From Chitinophagaceae bacterium PMP191F (GTDB lineage Bacteria; Bacteroidota; Bacteroidia; Chitinophagales; Chitinophagaceae): a stretch of 64,000 bases of DNA. Positions within the stretch are counted from its first letter, which is position 1. Each line of letters opens with the position of its first letter. The translations under genes were made by a program, and so were the position numbers. Under the pieces are notes generated by a model. The model searched no databases, was not told where the DNA came from, and worked only from the letters and a program-made list of their open reading frames with translations. The DNA is taken from contig LGYU01000015.1 of assembly GCA_001302245.1 (NCBI GenBank), positions 32,744-96,743 on the forward strand, read 5' to 3'. Shown piece by piece: positions 25,978 through 36,173 of this stretch.

Positions 25978-28900
25978 ATGAAAAGAAAACCTGGTTGCTC
26001 TGGTCGGGGATTACGTGCTCCGGGCAACAGACTGCTCAGTATGCCATTGGTGCTACTGTGTCTTCTTTCCTTTTTTAACACCCATTCTCAAACTCCCGCT
26101 AATGTTACTGTAACCGGTATTGTTACCGATTCGCTGGGGAGGGTATTGGATGGGGCCAGTGTGATAGCCAACACCAAAAAAACAACAGCTACCAGTACAG
26201 ACAGGAATGGTCGTTTTATCCTGGAAGTACCGGCAGGGGCTGAGATCATCATTTCTTATGTAGGCTTTATTGAACAGCGGTTTGCCATTACTGCGGGTAT
26301 CCGGGAACTGAAGGTGATACTGCTGCAAACTGCGCTGACGGGCGATGAAGTGGTGGTAACAGCCTATGGACGCAAACAACGTAAAGAAGCGGTGGTAGGC
26401 TCGGTTGCCAGTGTTAACCCTGAACAATTGCGCATACCTGCCAGTAACCTTACCAATGCTATGGCAGGCCAGGTGGCAGGGGTAATATCTTTCCAGCGTG
26501 GCGGACAACCGGGGCTGGACAACTCGCAGTTCTTTATACGTGGTGTTACCACTTTCGGATACAGTGCCAGTCCACTGATACTGGTAGATAATATAGAACT
26601 TTCTGCCAATGACCTTGCACGCTTGCAGGTAGATGATATCGCTAGTTTTTCCATTTTAAAAGATGCGAGTGCTGCTGCGCTATATGGAGCCAGGGGCGCC
26701 AATGGTGTAATACTGGTTACAACTAAAGAAGGTAAAACAGGTACGGCAAGGATCGGCGTGCGGTATGAATCTTCTATTTCACGACCTACGCAAACAGTAA
26801 AGCTGGCAGATCCTGTAACCTTTATGAAACTGTATAATGAAGCGCTTACCACACGTAATCCGCTGGCAAAGCCATTATACACTCCCAACCAGATCATCAG
26901 TACACAGGCTACTATGGACAAAGCACCGGGATATAACCCATATGTATATCCTGCTGTGGACTGGATGGGCACATTGTTTAAAAAACAAACGACTACCCAT
27001 CGTGCCAATTTCAATGTGTCTGGTGGCAACAATATTACCAAGTATTACATCGCCGGTTCGTATGACAGGGATAATGGTATTTTACAAACCAACCCTGTTA
27101 ACAACTTCAACTCTGGCATGAAGTATGAAAATTACCAGTTGCGTTCCAATATCAATGTAAAAGCAACTAAAACCACAGAGGTGATTGTGCGGTTGTGGGG
27201 AAATTTCAATGAATATACCGGCCCTATCACCGGTGATCAGTCAGGGCTTGCCAGCGATCTGTACGACAGGGCACTGCATACCAGCCCGGTTGCTTTTCCT
27301 GCTTATTTTCCGGCAGATAGTGCCAATATACTGAGTAAACACATCCTGTTTGGCAATTCACTGTCTACCGGTGGTTCGTTGCAGGCAAATCCCTATGCTG
27401 ACCTGATGTATGGATACAAAAGCTTTTCAGAATCGCGTTTGTCTGCACAATTTGAACTGAACCAGAACCTGAGTTTTATTACACAGGGCTTATCATTCCA
27501 TGGTTTATTCAGTACCAACCGGTATGCATACTTTGATCTTACCCGTTCATACAAACCATTTTACTATAGTGTGCAGAACTATGATAAGGTCAACAACGCC
27601 TATACGTTGAAATGGCTGAACAATCAGCCGGGTGCAGCACAGGAATATCTTAGCTATTATCCCGGTTTCAAAAACATTAATACGTACCTGTATATGCTGG
27701 GTTCATTGGATTACAGTCGTTCTTTTGGTGATCACAGTGTCAACGCATCACTGGTAGGCACGCGTCAGCAGATCCTGAATGCAGAAGCCAATGACCCCAA
27801 TACCGGCCAGCCTTCATTGCAATACTCGCTGCCTTACCGTAATCTTGGTGTATCAGGAAGAGCTACTTATTCTTATGGCAGCAAATATTTTCTTGAATTC
27901 AACTTTGGTTACAATGGTTCAGAACGTTTCTCTACACAAAACCGCTGGGGCTTTTTTCCAACTATAGGAGCCGGATGGGTTGTATCCAATGAAAAATTCT
28001 GGACAGGCAAAGTTGCAGATATCATTACCCGCCTGAAAGTGAGGGGAAGTTATGGTTTAGTGGGTAATGATAATATTGACAATACAAGATTCTATTATCT
28101 TTCCAACGTAACGCCCAACGATCCCTATGGCCCTTCGGCAACCTTTGGTAATACGAATGGATTTACCCTGCGTGGCACTACTATACAGAACTATCCCAAT
28201 CCCAATGTAACCTGGGAAACATCACGCAAAAGCAATATTGCACTCGAATTGACCATTCTGAAAAACCTGAACATTATTGCAGAGTACTATCATGAATACC
28301 GGTACCATATTCTGCAGGCGCGCGGATACATCCCTGTTACTGCAGGTCTGGAAGCCACTATCAAATCGAATGTGGGAACTGCCTATGCAAAAGGCCTGGA
28401 TCTGCATATTGATTACAAGCAAAATATTACAAAAGACCTGTGGGCTTCTGTGCTGGGTAATCTTACTGTTACTTCCAGCAGATATGGCCATTATGAAGAG
28501 CCTGAATATAAATATCCTTACAGGTTCTTATCAGGACAGCCTATTAACCAGCAGTTTGGATATATAGCAGAAAGACTGTTTGTGGATGATAAAGAAGCTG
28601 CCAATTCTCCCACGCAGTTGTTTGGAGCATCTCCTTTACCTAAAGGAGGCGATATTAAATACCGCGATGTGAATGGTGATGGAATTATAAACCAGGATGA
28701 CCAGGTACCCATTGGTTTACCTATAACTCCTTCCGTCATCTATGGGTTTGGTTTTTCTGTAGGGTATAAAGGTTTTGACCTGAACGCATTTTTCCAGGGC
28801 CTGGGTCGTGAATCATTTTTTATCAATGCTACCTCGCAGGATGACAGGTATCATGGTTTATATGGAACGGCACCCTTTGTAAACAATGCGCAGATACTGG

Positions 28901-29235
28901 ACGCTTACGCACAAAATCACTGGAGTGAAGAAAATCAGAACCTTTATGCATTATGGCCGCGCCTGGCAACTACTGATATTCTCAATAACCAGCAGAAGAG
29001 CAGCTGGTGGCTGCGCGACGGAAGTTTCCTGCGTTTAAAATCGATAGAAGCAGGCTATACGCTTCCTAAACGATTGACCAAACGCCTGTTTATTGAAAAC
29101 ATGCGCATCTACTTCAGCGGGTTGAACCTGTTCACCTTCAGTCATTTTAAACTGTGGGATCCGGAGCAGGCTGGGCAAGGATTTGCATATCCGATACAGA
29201 AAGTAGTGAATGTGGGTGTGAACCTAAATTTCTAA
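25978..29235 (+). CDS. SusC/RagA-type TonB-dependent outer-membrane receptor
   Basis: A 1085-residue receptor with a signal peptide (about residues 1-37), a CarboxypepD-regulatory-like domain (VTVTGIVTDSLGRVLDGASV to LLQTAL, about 42-118), a plug (DEVVVTAYGRKQRKEAVVGS, VAGVISFQRGGQPGLD, SILKDASAAALYGARGANGV) and a 22-stranded barrel ending KVVNVGVNLNF. It imports the glycan across the outer membrane with the SusD lipoprotein, driven by TonB. It has no N-terminal STN domain, so it does not look like a sensor for an anti-sigma factor, which fits the GntR-type control. Confidence 0.97.
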   Translation: MKRKPGCSGRGLRAPGNRLLSMPLVLLCLLSFFNTHSQTPANVTVTGIVTDSLGRVLDGASVIANTKKTTATSTDRNGRFILEVPAGAEIIISYVGFIEQRFAITAGIRELKVILLQTALTGDEVVVTAYGRKQRKEAVVGSVASVNPEQLRIPASNLTNAMAGQVAGVISFQRGGQPGLDNSQFFIRGVTTFGYSASPLILVDNIELSANDLARLQVDDIASFSILKDASAAALYGARGANGVILVTTKEGKTGTARIGVRYESSISRPTQTVKLADPVTFMKLYNEALTTRNPLAKPLYTPNQIISTQATMDKAPGYNPYVYPAVDWMGTLFKKQTTTHRANFNVSGGNNITKYYIAGSYDRDNGILQTNPVNNFNSGMKYENYQLRSNINVKATKTTEVIVRLWGNFNEYTGPITGDQSGLASDLYDRALHTSPVAFPAYFPADSANILSKHILFGNSLSTGGSLQANPYADLMYGYKSFSESRLSAQFELNQNLSFITQGLSFHGLFSTNRYAYFDLTRSYKPFYYSVQNYDKVNNAYTLKWLNNQPGAAQEYLSYYPGFKNINTYLYMLGSLDYSRSFGDHSVNASLVGTRQQILNAEANDPNTGQPSLQYSLPYRNLGVSGRATYSYGSKYFLEFNFGYNGSERFSTQNRWGFFPTIGAGWVVSNEKFWTGKVADIITRLKVRGSYGLVGNDNIDNTRFYYLSNVTPNDPYGPSATFGNTNGFTLRGTTIQNYPNPNVTWETSRKSNIALELTILKNLNIIAEYYHEYRYHILQARGYIPVTAGLEATIKSNVGTAYAKGLDLHIDYKQNITKDLWASVLGNLTVTSSRYGHYEEPEYKYPYRFLSGQPINQQFGYIAERLFVDDKEAANSPTQLFGASPLPKGGDIKYRDVNGDGIINQDDQVPIGLPITPSVIYGFGFSVGYKGFDLNAFFQGLGRESFFINATSQDDRYHGLYGTAPFVNNAQILDAYAQNHWSEENQNLYALWPRLATTDILNNQQKSSWWLRDGSFLRLKSIEAGYTLPKRLTKRLFIENMRIYFSGLNLFTFSHFKLWDPEQAGQGFAYPIQKVVNVGVNLNF

Positions 29236-29252
29236 GTTTCAAAAACAGCTAT

Positions 29253-31169
29253 ATGAAAATCTTCATAAAAGCAATATTAACGATAGCATCAGTGGTTATA
29301 TTAATGTCATCCTGTAAAAAATATCTTGATGTGGTGCCCGATGATGTAGCCACGCTGGAAAGTGCATTCAGCAATGCCAACGAAGCACAGGCATACCTGT
29401 TTGGCTGTTACTCTACCATGCAGTCGCTGTCTGATGTGCGGCGCAATGCTGGTTTCACCACATCGGGTGAAGTGATCTTTCCTTATCCGTTGCAGGATCA
29501 GACAACGCTGGGTGGCCAGGGTGGTGACGGTGCATTCCAGATACTGCGTGGCACTCAAAATAGCGCCAATCCTATTCTGAATTACTGGGATGGCTACAAC
29601 ATGGGATTGAACATGTGGCAGGCCATCAGGAAATGCAATATCTTTTTGGCCAATATAGACAGACCTATTGACCTGGCTGCATTCCAGAAAACAAGATGGA
29701 TTGCCGAAGCGAAATTTCTGAAAGCTTACTTTCACTACTGGCTGATACGCATGTATGGTCCTATTCCTATTGCAGATGTTGAATTGCCGGTAAGTGCTAC
29801 TACAGAAGAAGTCCGTTTAAAACAACAAACTGTTGATTCCTGTTTCAATTATGTAGTAAAACTGCTGGATGAGTCTATTGCTGATTTGCCCAATGCTATT
29901 CAGAATGTGGCAGCAGAAGCAGGCAGAGTTACTGCTACTATTGCGTTGGCAGTAAAAGCAGAAGTGCTGGCAACACAGGCCAGCCCGCTGTTCAACGGCA
30001 ATCCTGATTATGTGGGTATGAAAGGAAAAGACGGGCAAAGTTTTTTTGCTGCTACAGCCGATCCTGCAAAATGGAAAAAAGCTGCTGATGCCTGTAAAGC
30101 AGCTATTGATGCTGCTACTGCTATAGGCGGAGATCTGTACCAGTTAAGACTGAGCGGCAATATCATTCACATGTCCGACACCACGCGCAGAATGCTTACC
30201 ATACAGGGTGCATTTACCGATAGCTGGAACCCTGAACAGGTCTGGACGTTGAATCCTTCTTTCGGATGGCAGTATATGGCATCGCCCAGGGTTACTGCCG
30301 ATGCGGCTGCAAATGTATTTGCTGTATATTCCAATTTTTCTGTTCCTATCGGTCAGTCTGAGTTGTTTTACACCAACAACGGTGTACCCATCAATGAAGA
30401 CAAAAACTGGGATTATACCAACCGTTACAAACTACAGCAGGGTGACGCAACACATCGCTATTACATAAAGCAGGGATACACCTGTGCCAAAGGGAATTTT
30501 GCACGCGAGCCCCGCTATTATGCTGATGTGGCATTTGATGGCAGCGTATGGTTTGGATCGGGCAATACAGATGATAACAATCCCAATTTTATAAATGCAG
30601 TAAATGGTTTTGCATCGCCCCCTGACCAGTTGCGCTACAACGCTACCGGTTATTGGGCAAAGAAACTGGTACCTTATCAATCTACCGCTGGTCAGAACTC
30701 AATATGGCAGGCATACTCATGGCCCTTTATGCGTCTTACCAGTTTGTGGTTGCTGTATGCAGAATGTTTAAATGAAGTAAACGGTCCTTCTGCAGAAGCA
30801 TATACATGGATTGACAAAGTACGCTCAAGAGCAGGGTTACCGGGAGTGCTCACCTCATGGTCGCAATATTCCAACAACCCTTCAAAACCCACCACTAAGG
30901 ATGGACTGCGCCAGATCATACACCAGGAACGTCGTATAGAGCTGGCATTTGAAGGACAGGCAGGCTGGGACCTGAGAAGATGGAAAGAATTACAGAATGT
31001 ATTAAGTACCCCGGTACAGGGATGGAACGTATTCAACAGAACCACTGCCGGGTATTACCAGTTGAGCAATGTATTTCAACCCATTTTCAGTCTGAAAAAT
31101 TATCTCTATCCCATACAGGATTATGATCTGCTTACCAACCCTAACCTGGTGCAGACCCTGTACTGGTAA
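29253..31169 (+). CDS. SusD/RagB-type surface lipoprotein
   Basis: A 638-residue glycan-capturing lipoprotein that caps the SusC barrel. The ATG at 29253 gives a lipoprotein signal (MKIFIKAILTIASVVILMSS, Cys21) and avoids a longer frame that overlaps susC. The N-terminal repeat segment has KYLDVVPDDVATLESAFSN, and SusD features recur in the C-terminal half, including VRSRAGLPGVL and IIHQERRIELAFEGQAGWDLRRWK. It starts 17 bases after the susC stop. The ligand is unknown. Confidence 0.97.
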   Translation: MKIFIKAILTIASVVILMSSCKKYLDVVPDDVATLESAFSNANEAQAYLFGCYSTMQSLSDVRRNAGFTTSGEVIFPYPLQDQTTLGGQGGDGAFQILRGTQNSANPILNYWDGYNMGLNMWQAIRKCNIFLANIDRPIDLAAFQKTRWIAEAKFLKAYFHYWLIRMYGPIPIADVELPVSATTEEVRLKQQTVDSCFNYVVKLLDESIADLPNAIQNVAAEAGRVTATIALAVKAEVLATQASPLFNGNPDYVGMKGKDGQSFFAATADPAKWKKAADACKAAIDAATAIGGDLYQLRLSGNIIHMSDTTRRMLTIQGAFTDSWNPEQVWTLNPSFGWQYMASPRVTADAAANVFAVYSNFSVPIGQSELFYTNNGVPINEDKNWDYTNRYKLQQGDATHRYYIKQGYTCAKGNFAREPRYYADVAFDGSVWFGSGNTDDNNPNFINAVNGFASPPDQLRYNATGYWAKKLVPYQSTAGQNSIWQAYSWPFMRLTSLWLLYAECLNEVNGPSAEAYTWIDKVRSRAGLPGVLTSWSQYSNNPSKPTTKDGLRQIIHQERRIELAFEGQAGWDLRRWKELQNVLSTPVQGWNVFNRTTAGYYQLSNVFQPIFSLKNYLYPIQDYDLLTNPNLVQTLYW

Positions 31170-31203
31170 ATCACGATTGTTACTTAATGCCTCAATTCTT
31201 TTT

Positions 31204-32466
31204 ATGAAATATGTACAACACAATATAAGCAGATTGCTATGGCTGGTAGCGGTTATCGCAGTATCACAATGGTCGTGTAAAAAAATAGATGGCTACAATG
31301 AAGTTGTATCCAATGACAAGACCAAACCCGGACCGGTTACCAATATAAAAGTGGTGAATTTTAACGGTGGTGCATACATTACCTACACACTGCCCGATTC
31401 AAAGAATATTTTGTATGTGCAGGCGGAATACAACATCAATAGTAAATCCACAAGACAAACCAAGTCTTCCTACTACTCCGATAGTATTACTGTAAGTGGT
31501 TTTGCAAAAAGCCAGGAATACCAGGTTACCCTGTATACAGTATCACGTGCAGAAGTAAAGTCAGATCCTGTAGTAGTAACGGTACACCCTGACACGCCGC
31601 CGTACCTGATGGTATTGCCTACCATAGTAATGAAAAATGATTTTGGCGGTGTGAACATTGCTGCACTGAACAAACTCAAGGCCGATATCGGTATTATTAC
31701 CATTGGTCCTGATAATACCACCAAACAACTGGAGATCATTGACCAGAATTATACCAGCAGGGATACCATTGCATACAGTTTGCGTGGGTACGATACTGTT
31801 GTAAGGAAATTTGGTATTTATGTAACGGACAAATGGGGGAATATTTCTGACACGGTGTATGCTGATATAAAACCCATTTATGAAACCATGATGGATAAAT
31901 CTAAATTTCAACCCTATGTGTTGAATAGTGATGCGCCTACCGGTTTCGGATGGATATTGCAGAACCTGTGGAATGGCGATATTGGTTCACCGGGATATCA
32001 TACCACGCAACCGATCCAGCCACTTGTATGGCCTGCTGTTATTACGTTTGATATGGGACAAAGTGTAAGACTGAGCCGTTATACACTGTGGAACCGTGGT
32101 ATAGATGGCAGCGGTAACTGGCTGTGGCAGGCGGGTGCACCTACGCAATGGGTATTGTGGGGAAGGTCAGATACTCCGGTAGATGAGACCATGCCGGATG
32201 AAAATAACCTGCCTGCAGTAGGAGCAACCAGTGCCAAAGGATGGATCAATCTTGGTGTATATACATTGCCGCCCAAACCATCGGGATTGCCCAACCCGCA
32301 ATACACAACGGATGATCTGAATTTCTGGAATGCAGGTTTTGGCTTTAATTTCTCCCTGACATTGCCTAAGATCCGTTACATCAGGTTTGAATGCCTGCAC
32401 AATGCAGCGCATACAGATAATTTCTTCAACCTTACAGAAATCAGTTTCTGGGGCGATCCCCGGTAA
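31204..32466 (+). CDS. DUF4959/DUF5000-type surface glycan-binding lipoprotein
   Basis: A 420-residue lipoprotein (Cys25 after VIAVSQWSC). The order looks like a fibronectin-like DUF4959 domain (about 40-130, PGPVTNIKVVNFNGGAYITY), a DUF5126-like middle domain (130-225, TDKWGNISDT), and a C-terminal DUF5000 discoidin-like domain (240-418). The latter has the FDMGQ..RLSRYTLWNRG and IRYIRFECLH segments of carbohydrate-binding F5/8-type folds. The ATG at 31204 is preferred over an upstream start overlapping susD. It probably presents bound glycan to SusCD on the cell surface. Confidence 0.88.
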   Translation: MKYVQHNISRLLWLVAVIAVSQWSCKKIDGYNEVVSNDKTKPGPVTNIKVVNFNGGAYITYTLPDSKNILYVQAEYNINSKSTRQTKSSYYSDSITVSGFAKSQEYQVTLYTVSRAEVKSDPVVVTVHPDTPPYLMVLPTIVMKNDFGGVNIAALNKLKADIGIITIGPDNTTKQLEIIDQNYTSRDTIAYSLRGYDTVVRKFGIYVTDKWGNISDTVYADIKPIYETMMDKSKFQPYVLNSDAPTGFGWILQNLWNGDIGSPGYHTTQPIQPLVWPAVITFDMGQSVRLSRYTLWNRGIDGSGNWLWQAGAPTQWVLWGRSDTPVDETMPDENNLPAVGATSAKGWINLGVYTLPPKPSGLPNPQYTTDDLNFWNAGFGFNFSLTLPKIRYIRFECLHNAAHTDNFFNLTEISFWGDPR

Positions 32467-32518
32467 TACAGCAAGTGTGACCATCCATATTCAGCAACTG
32501 ACAATAAAAACTATTCTT

Positions 32519-33739
32519 ATGCGCAATCAATATACAACCGTAATGATCTGGCTGATTGGCCTGCTCATTATTGCATCCTGCCAGAAAAAGCCAACGGATT
32601 ACCGTTCTTTTCTTAATGGTGAAGAACGCACGTACCCGGGTATCGTTTCCGGTGCTACAGCATTGCCGGGCAACGGGCGACTGATGCTGACCTGGCATCC
32701 CAATCCCGATCCCAGTGTTGCCAGGTATGTAGTATACTGGAATAACTATGCTGACTCTATTGTAGTTAATGCCACAACACATAAACCGCAGGATACTGTT
32801 AAGACCATTATCAACAGCCTGGCGGAATATATTTACACCTTCTTTATCATTTCTTATGATGCTGCTGGGAATAAGTCCATTACCACAGAGATCAACAATG
32901 CTAAAGTATACGGCAATATTTATCGTGCCAATCTGCACAACCGTTTGCCGGATCAGAGCAACCCTTTTGTGGTAAAAGATGATGGTTCTGTAATACTGAA
33001 TTTTTTACAACCGGATACTGTTAATATTACTACGGTGATAAAATACACCAATGCCGCAGGACAGGTTCAGCAGGTGAACCTGGCACCGGATGCACAAACG
33101 ATCACCTTACCCAGTTATAAACCCGGAGCGTCAATTTTGTATCAATCATCGTATGTGCCACTCAGAAACGCAATAGATACCTTTAAAACACTTACAGCCG
33201 ATACTTTTCCGCAAGTGTTCAGACTGGTGCAGTGTGATAAAAGTTTTTTTCGTGAAATGAAATTGTCGAATGACGTAGGGGCTTATGGTGAATCACCATT
33301 GAGTAAATTGTGGGATGGTAGTGTAGGGCCCCAGAGTTATCCCAATATTTTTCATAGTGATGGTTCAAAGGATATGCCGCAGACCTTCAGTTTTGATATG
33401 GGTAAAGTATACAACAATCTCAATACGGTGGAGATTACGGGTCGGGATTGTTGTCATAATCCGGATAATTTTGAAATATGGGGTATTGCAGATACCGCAG
33501 GAGCTGTACAAACGTTGCCCAGTCAGAATGCAGGCTGGCGCAACGAAACCATTGCCAAAGGATGGACGTTGTTACTGGAAGCAGTGCGTACGGACGACCA
33601 GGCAAAGGTACCTATGAAATTTGTATTGAAAAATACCCCTGCACCTATCCGCTTTATCAGGATGCGGGTACTGCATGTAGCATCCGGTTCAACCAATTCC
33701 TCAAATCTTAGTGAAGTAACATTCTGGGATAAACAGTAA
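32519..33739 (+). CDS. DUF4998/discoidin-type surface lipoprotein
   Basis: A 406-residue lipoprotein (Cys21 after LLIIASC). The N-terminal half matches DUF4998, with YPGIVSGATALPGNGRLML and a fibronectin-like YVVYWNNYADS region, and the C-terminal half is discoidin-like (TFSFDMGKVYNNLNTVEI, PIRFIRMRVLHVASG). A second such protein next to the DUF4959 one is common in these loci. ATG 32519 is chosen for its lipoprotein signal. It is 52 bases after the previous gene and 24 before the GH95 gene. Confidence 0.87.
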   Translation: MRNQYTTVMIWLIGLLIIASCQKKPTDYRSFLNGEERTYPGIVSGATALPGNGRLMLTWHPNPDPSVARYVVYWNNYADSIVVNATTHKPQDTVKTIINSLAEYIYTFFIISYDAAGNKSITTEINNAKVYGNIYRANLHNRLPDQSNPFVVKDDGSVILNFLQPDTVNITTVIKYTNAAGQVQQVNLAPDAQTITLPSYKPGASILYQSSYVPLRNAIDTFKTLTADTFPQVFRLVQCDKSFFREMKLSNDVGAYGESPLSKLWDGSVGPQSYPNIFHSDGSKDMPQTFSFDMGKVYNNLNTVEITGRDCCHNPDNFEIWGIADTAGAVQTLPSQNAGWRNETIAKGWTLLLEAVRTDDQAKVPMKFVLKNTPAPIRFIRMRVLHVASGSTNSSNLSEVTFWDKQ

Positions 33740-33763
33740 CAGTTTAAATAAAAGCGTTGTAAG

Positions 33764-36154
33764 ATGATGGTAAGCTTGTTGATTAAAAAGATGAACAGAT
33801 CATTATTGATAGGCGGACTGATGCTGCTGGTGCATGGAACAATGGCGCAGCAAAAAAATAACATTACAGTTCCTGCACAACCTTTACGGCTTTGGTACGA
33901 TAAACCTGCGGTACAATGGGAGGAAACCCTGCCATTGGGAAATGGCCGTTTGGGTATGATGCCGGATGGTGGTGTAATGCATGAGAACATTACACTGAAT
34001 GATATTACGCTTTGGTCCGGTGCTACGCAGGATGCCAATAATTATAACGCGTATAAAAAACTGCCACAGATACAGCAATTGTTACTGGAAGGAAAAAATG
34101 ACCAGGCGCAAGCCCTGATCGACAAAGATTTTATATGCACGGGCAAAGGATCGGGTGCTGAGCCTTTTGGTTGTTTCCAGAACATGGGAAACCTGAAATT
34201 CAGTTTCCGGTATAACAACACTGGTGATGCAGAAGTGAAGTATGAAAATTATACAAGAGAACTTTCGCTTAGTAATGCTATTGCAAAGTGCACATATCGT
34301 GTAAACAGTGTCAACTATAAGCGTGAATATTTTACCAGCTTTGGAGATGATGCTGGCATTATCAAACTGAGTGCTGATAAAGCCGGACAGATCAACATGC
34401 ATATTGCTATTGCACGTGAAGAAAAGGGTGCGGTATCGGTGAGCAACAATACGCTGGAAATGTACGGCCAGTTGGAAAATGGTACGGATGGCAAAGGCAT
34501 GCAATACCTTGCCAAAGTAGCCGTACAACTGAAAGACGGTAGTCTGCAGGCTATAGACAATGAGCTGGTAATAAAAAACGCATCAGAAGTAACCGTGTTC
34601 TTTTCAGCCAAAACAGATTGGAAGGATATAGAGTTTCGTACGCATACACAACAATTGCTTGCCAAAGCAATGAGTGTGCCTTATGAAGTACAGAAGAAAA
34701 AACATGTTGCCGGTTACCAGCAGTTGTTCAACCGGTTAAAACTCTACCTGGGATCAGCAACAGACAATATCACTACCGATAAGCGACTGGATCATTTTTA
34801 TAAAACACCCGACAATCAACTGGCAGCATTGTTTTACCAGTATAGCAGGTACCTGAGTATCAGCAGTACACGCGTAGGTCTGCTGCCACCGAACTTACAG
34901 GGATTATGGGCACACCAGATCCATACACCATGGAATGGCGACTATCACCTGGACGTTAATGTACAGATGAATCACTGGGGGGTAGAAGCTGGTAATCTTT
35001 CAGAACTGAACCTGCCACTGGCGCAACTGGTAAAGACACTGGTGCCACACGGTGAGCGTACCGCCAAAGCCTATTACAATGCTGATGGTTGGGTGGCACA
35101 TGTGATCACCAATCCCTGGATGTTTACCGAACCCGGCGAAAGTGCTTCCTGGGGTATTACCAAATCCGGATCGGGATGGCTTTGTAATAATCTCTGGGAT
35201 CATTATGTGTTTTCTAGCGATAAAGCATATTTGAAAGAAATTTATCCGGTACTGAAAGGATCTGCACTGTTCTATGCCGGTATACTGGTAAAAGATCCCA
35301 AAACAGGCTGGCTGGTAACCTCACCTTCCTCTTCACCGGAAAATTCTTTTTATATGCCCGATGGCAGCGGTCATCATGCAAGTATCTGTATGGGTGCAAC
35401 CATCGACAACCAGATCATCCGTGAATTGTTTGATAATGTTATTACAGCTTCCGAACAGTTGGGTATTGATGCCGGTTTCAGAAAAGCATTGCAACAAAAG
35501 CTGCAACAGATCCCACCGGCAGGGCGTATTGCCCCGGATGGCAGGCTGATGGAATGGCTGGAAAACTATAAAGAAACCGACCCTCAGCACAGGCATATCT
35601 CGCATCTGTATGGTCTTTATCCTGCCAACCTGATCACGCCTTCCCAAACGCCTGATCTGGCAGAAGCCTGTAAAAAATCATTGGAAGTAAGAGGTGATGA
35701 CGGACCCAGCTGGGCAATAGCCTACAAACAATTGTTCTGGGCACGTTTGCACGATGGCAATCGTGCTTATAAATTATTCAGGGAAATTATGAAACCCACA
35801 CTGAAAACTGATATCAACTATGGTGCAGGTGGTGGTGTATATCCCAACCTGCTTTCAGCTGGTCCGCCATTTCAGATAGATGGCAATTTTGGTGCAGGAG
35901 CCGGTATTGCTGAAATGTTGTTGCAAAGTCACGAGGGATACATTAATTTACTACCCGCTATTCCTGATGTATGGAAAGCAGAAGGGGCTGTAACAGGCAT
36001 GAAGGCAAGAGGAAATATAACAGTTGATTTTGCCTGGAAGAACGGGGTGATTACTGCTTATACCATCACAGCTCCGGCTGCCCGTAAAGTAAAGGTACTG
36101 GTGAATGGTAAAGTGCGTGAAGTAACAGCATTGCCTTATAAAAAAGGTAAATAA
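33764..36154 (+). CDS. GH95 alpha-L-fucosidase or alpha-L-galactosidase
   Basis: A 796-residue GH95 enzyme with a signal peptide; the start may be the ATG at 33764 or the one at 33791. The family motifs are clear: DVNVQMNHWGVE (catalytic Asn pair), HRHISHLYGLYP, SWAIAYKQLFWARLHDGNRAY and FQIDGNFGAGAGIAEM (catalytic Asp). GH95 members cleave alpha-1,2-L-fucose from fucosylated glycans, and some prefer alpha-L-galactose. Which one applies here depends on active-site residues that I cannot judge reliably. It sits 20 bases upstream of the acetylesterase, so both act on the same glycan. Confidence 0.93.
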   Translation: MMVSLLIKKMNRSLLIGGLMLLVHGTMAQQKNNITVPAQPLRLWYDKPAVQWEETLPLGNGRLGMMPDGGVMHENITLNDITLWSGATQDANNYNAYKKLPQIQQLLLEGKNDQAQALIDKDFICTGKGSGAEPFGCFQNMGNLKFSFRYNNTGDAEVKYENYTRELSLSNAIAKCTYRVNSVNYKREYFTSFGDDAGIIKLSADKAGQINMHIAIAREEKGAVSVSNNTLEMYGQLENGTDGKGMQYLAKVAVQLKDGSLQAIDNELVIKNASEVTVFFSAKTDWKDIEFRTHTQQLLAKAMSVPYEVQKKKHVAGYQQLFNRLKLYLGSATDNITTDKRLDHFYKTPDNQLAALFYQYSRYLSISSTRVGLLPPNLQGLWAHQIHTPWNGDYHLDVNVQMNHWGVEAGNLSELNLPLAQLVKTLVPHGERTAKAYYNADGWVAHVITNPWMFTEPGESASWGITKSGSGWLCNNLWDHYVFSSDKAYLKEIYPVLKGSALFYAGILVKDPKTGWLVTSPSSSPENSFYMPDGSGHHASICMGATIDNQIIRELFDNVITASEQLGIDAGFRKALQQKLQQIPPAGRIAPDGRLMEWLENYKETDPQHRHISHLYGLYPANLITPSQTPDLAEACKKSLEVRGDDGPSWAIAYKQLFWARLHDGNRAYKLFREIMKPTLKTDINYGAGGGVYPNLLSAGPPFQIDGNFGAGAGIAEMLLQSHEGYINLLPAIPDVWKAEGAVTGMKARGNITVDFAWKNGVITAYTITAPAARKVKVLVNGKVREVTALPYKKGK

Positions 36155-36173
36155 TTTAAATGTTGATCGTTGT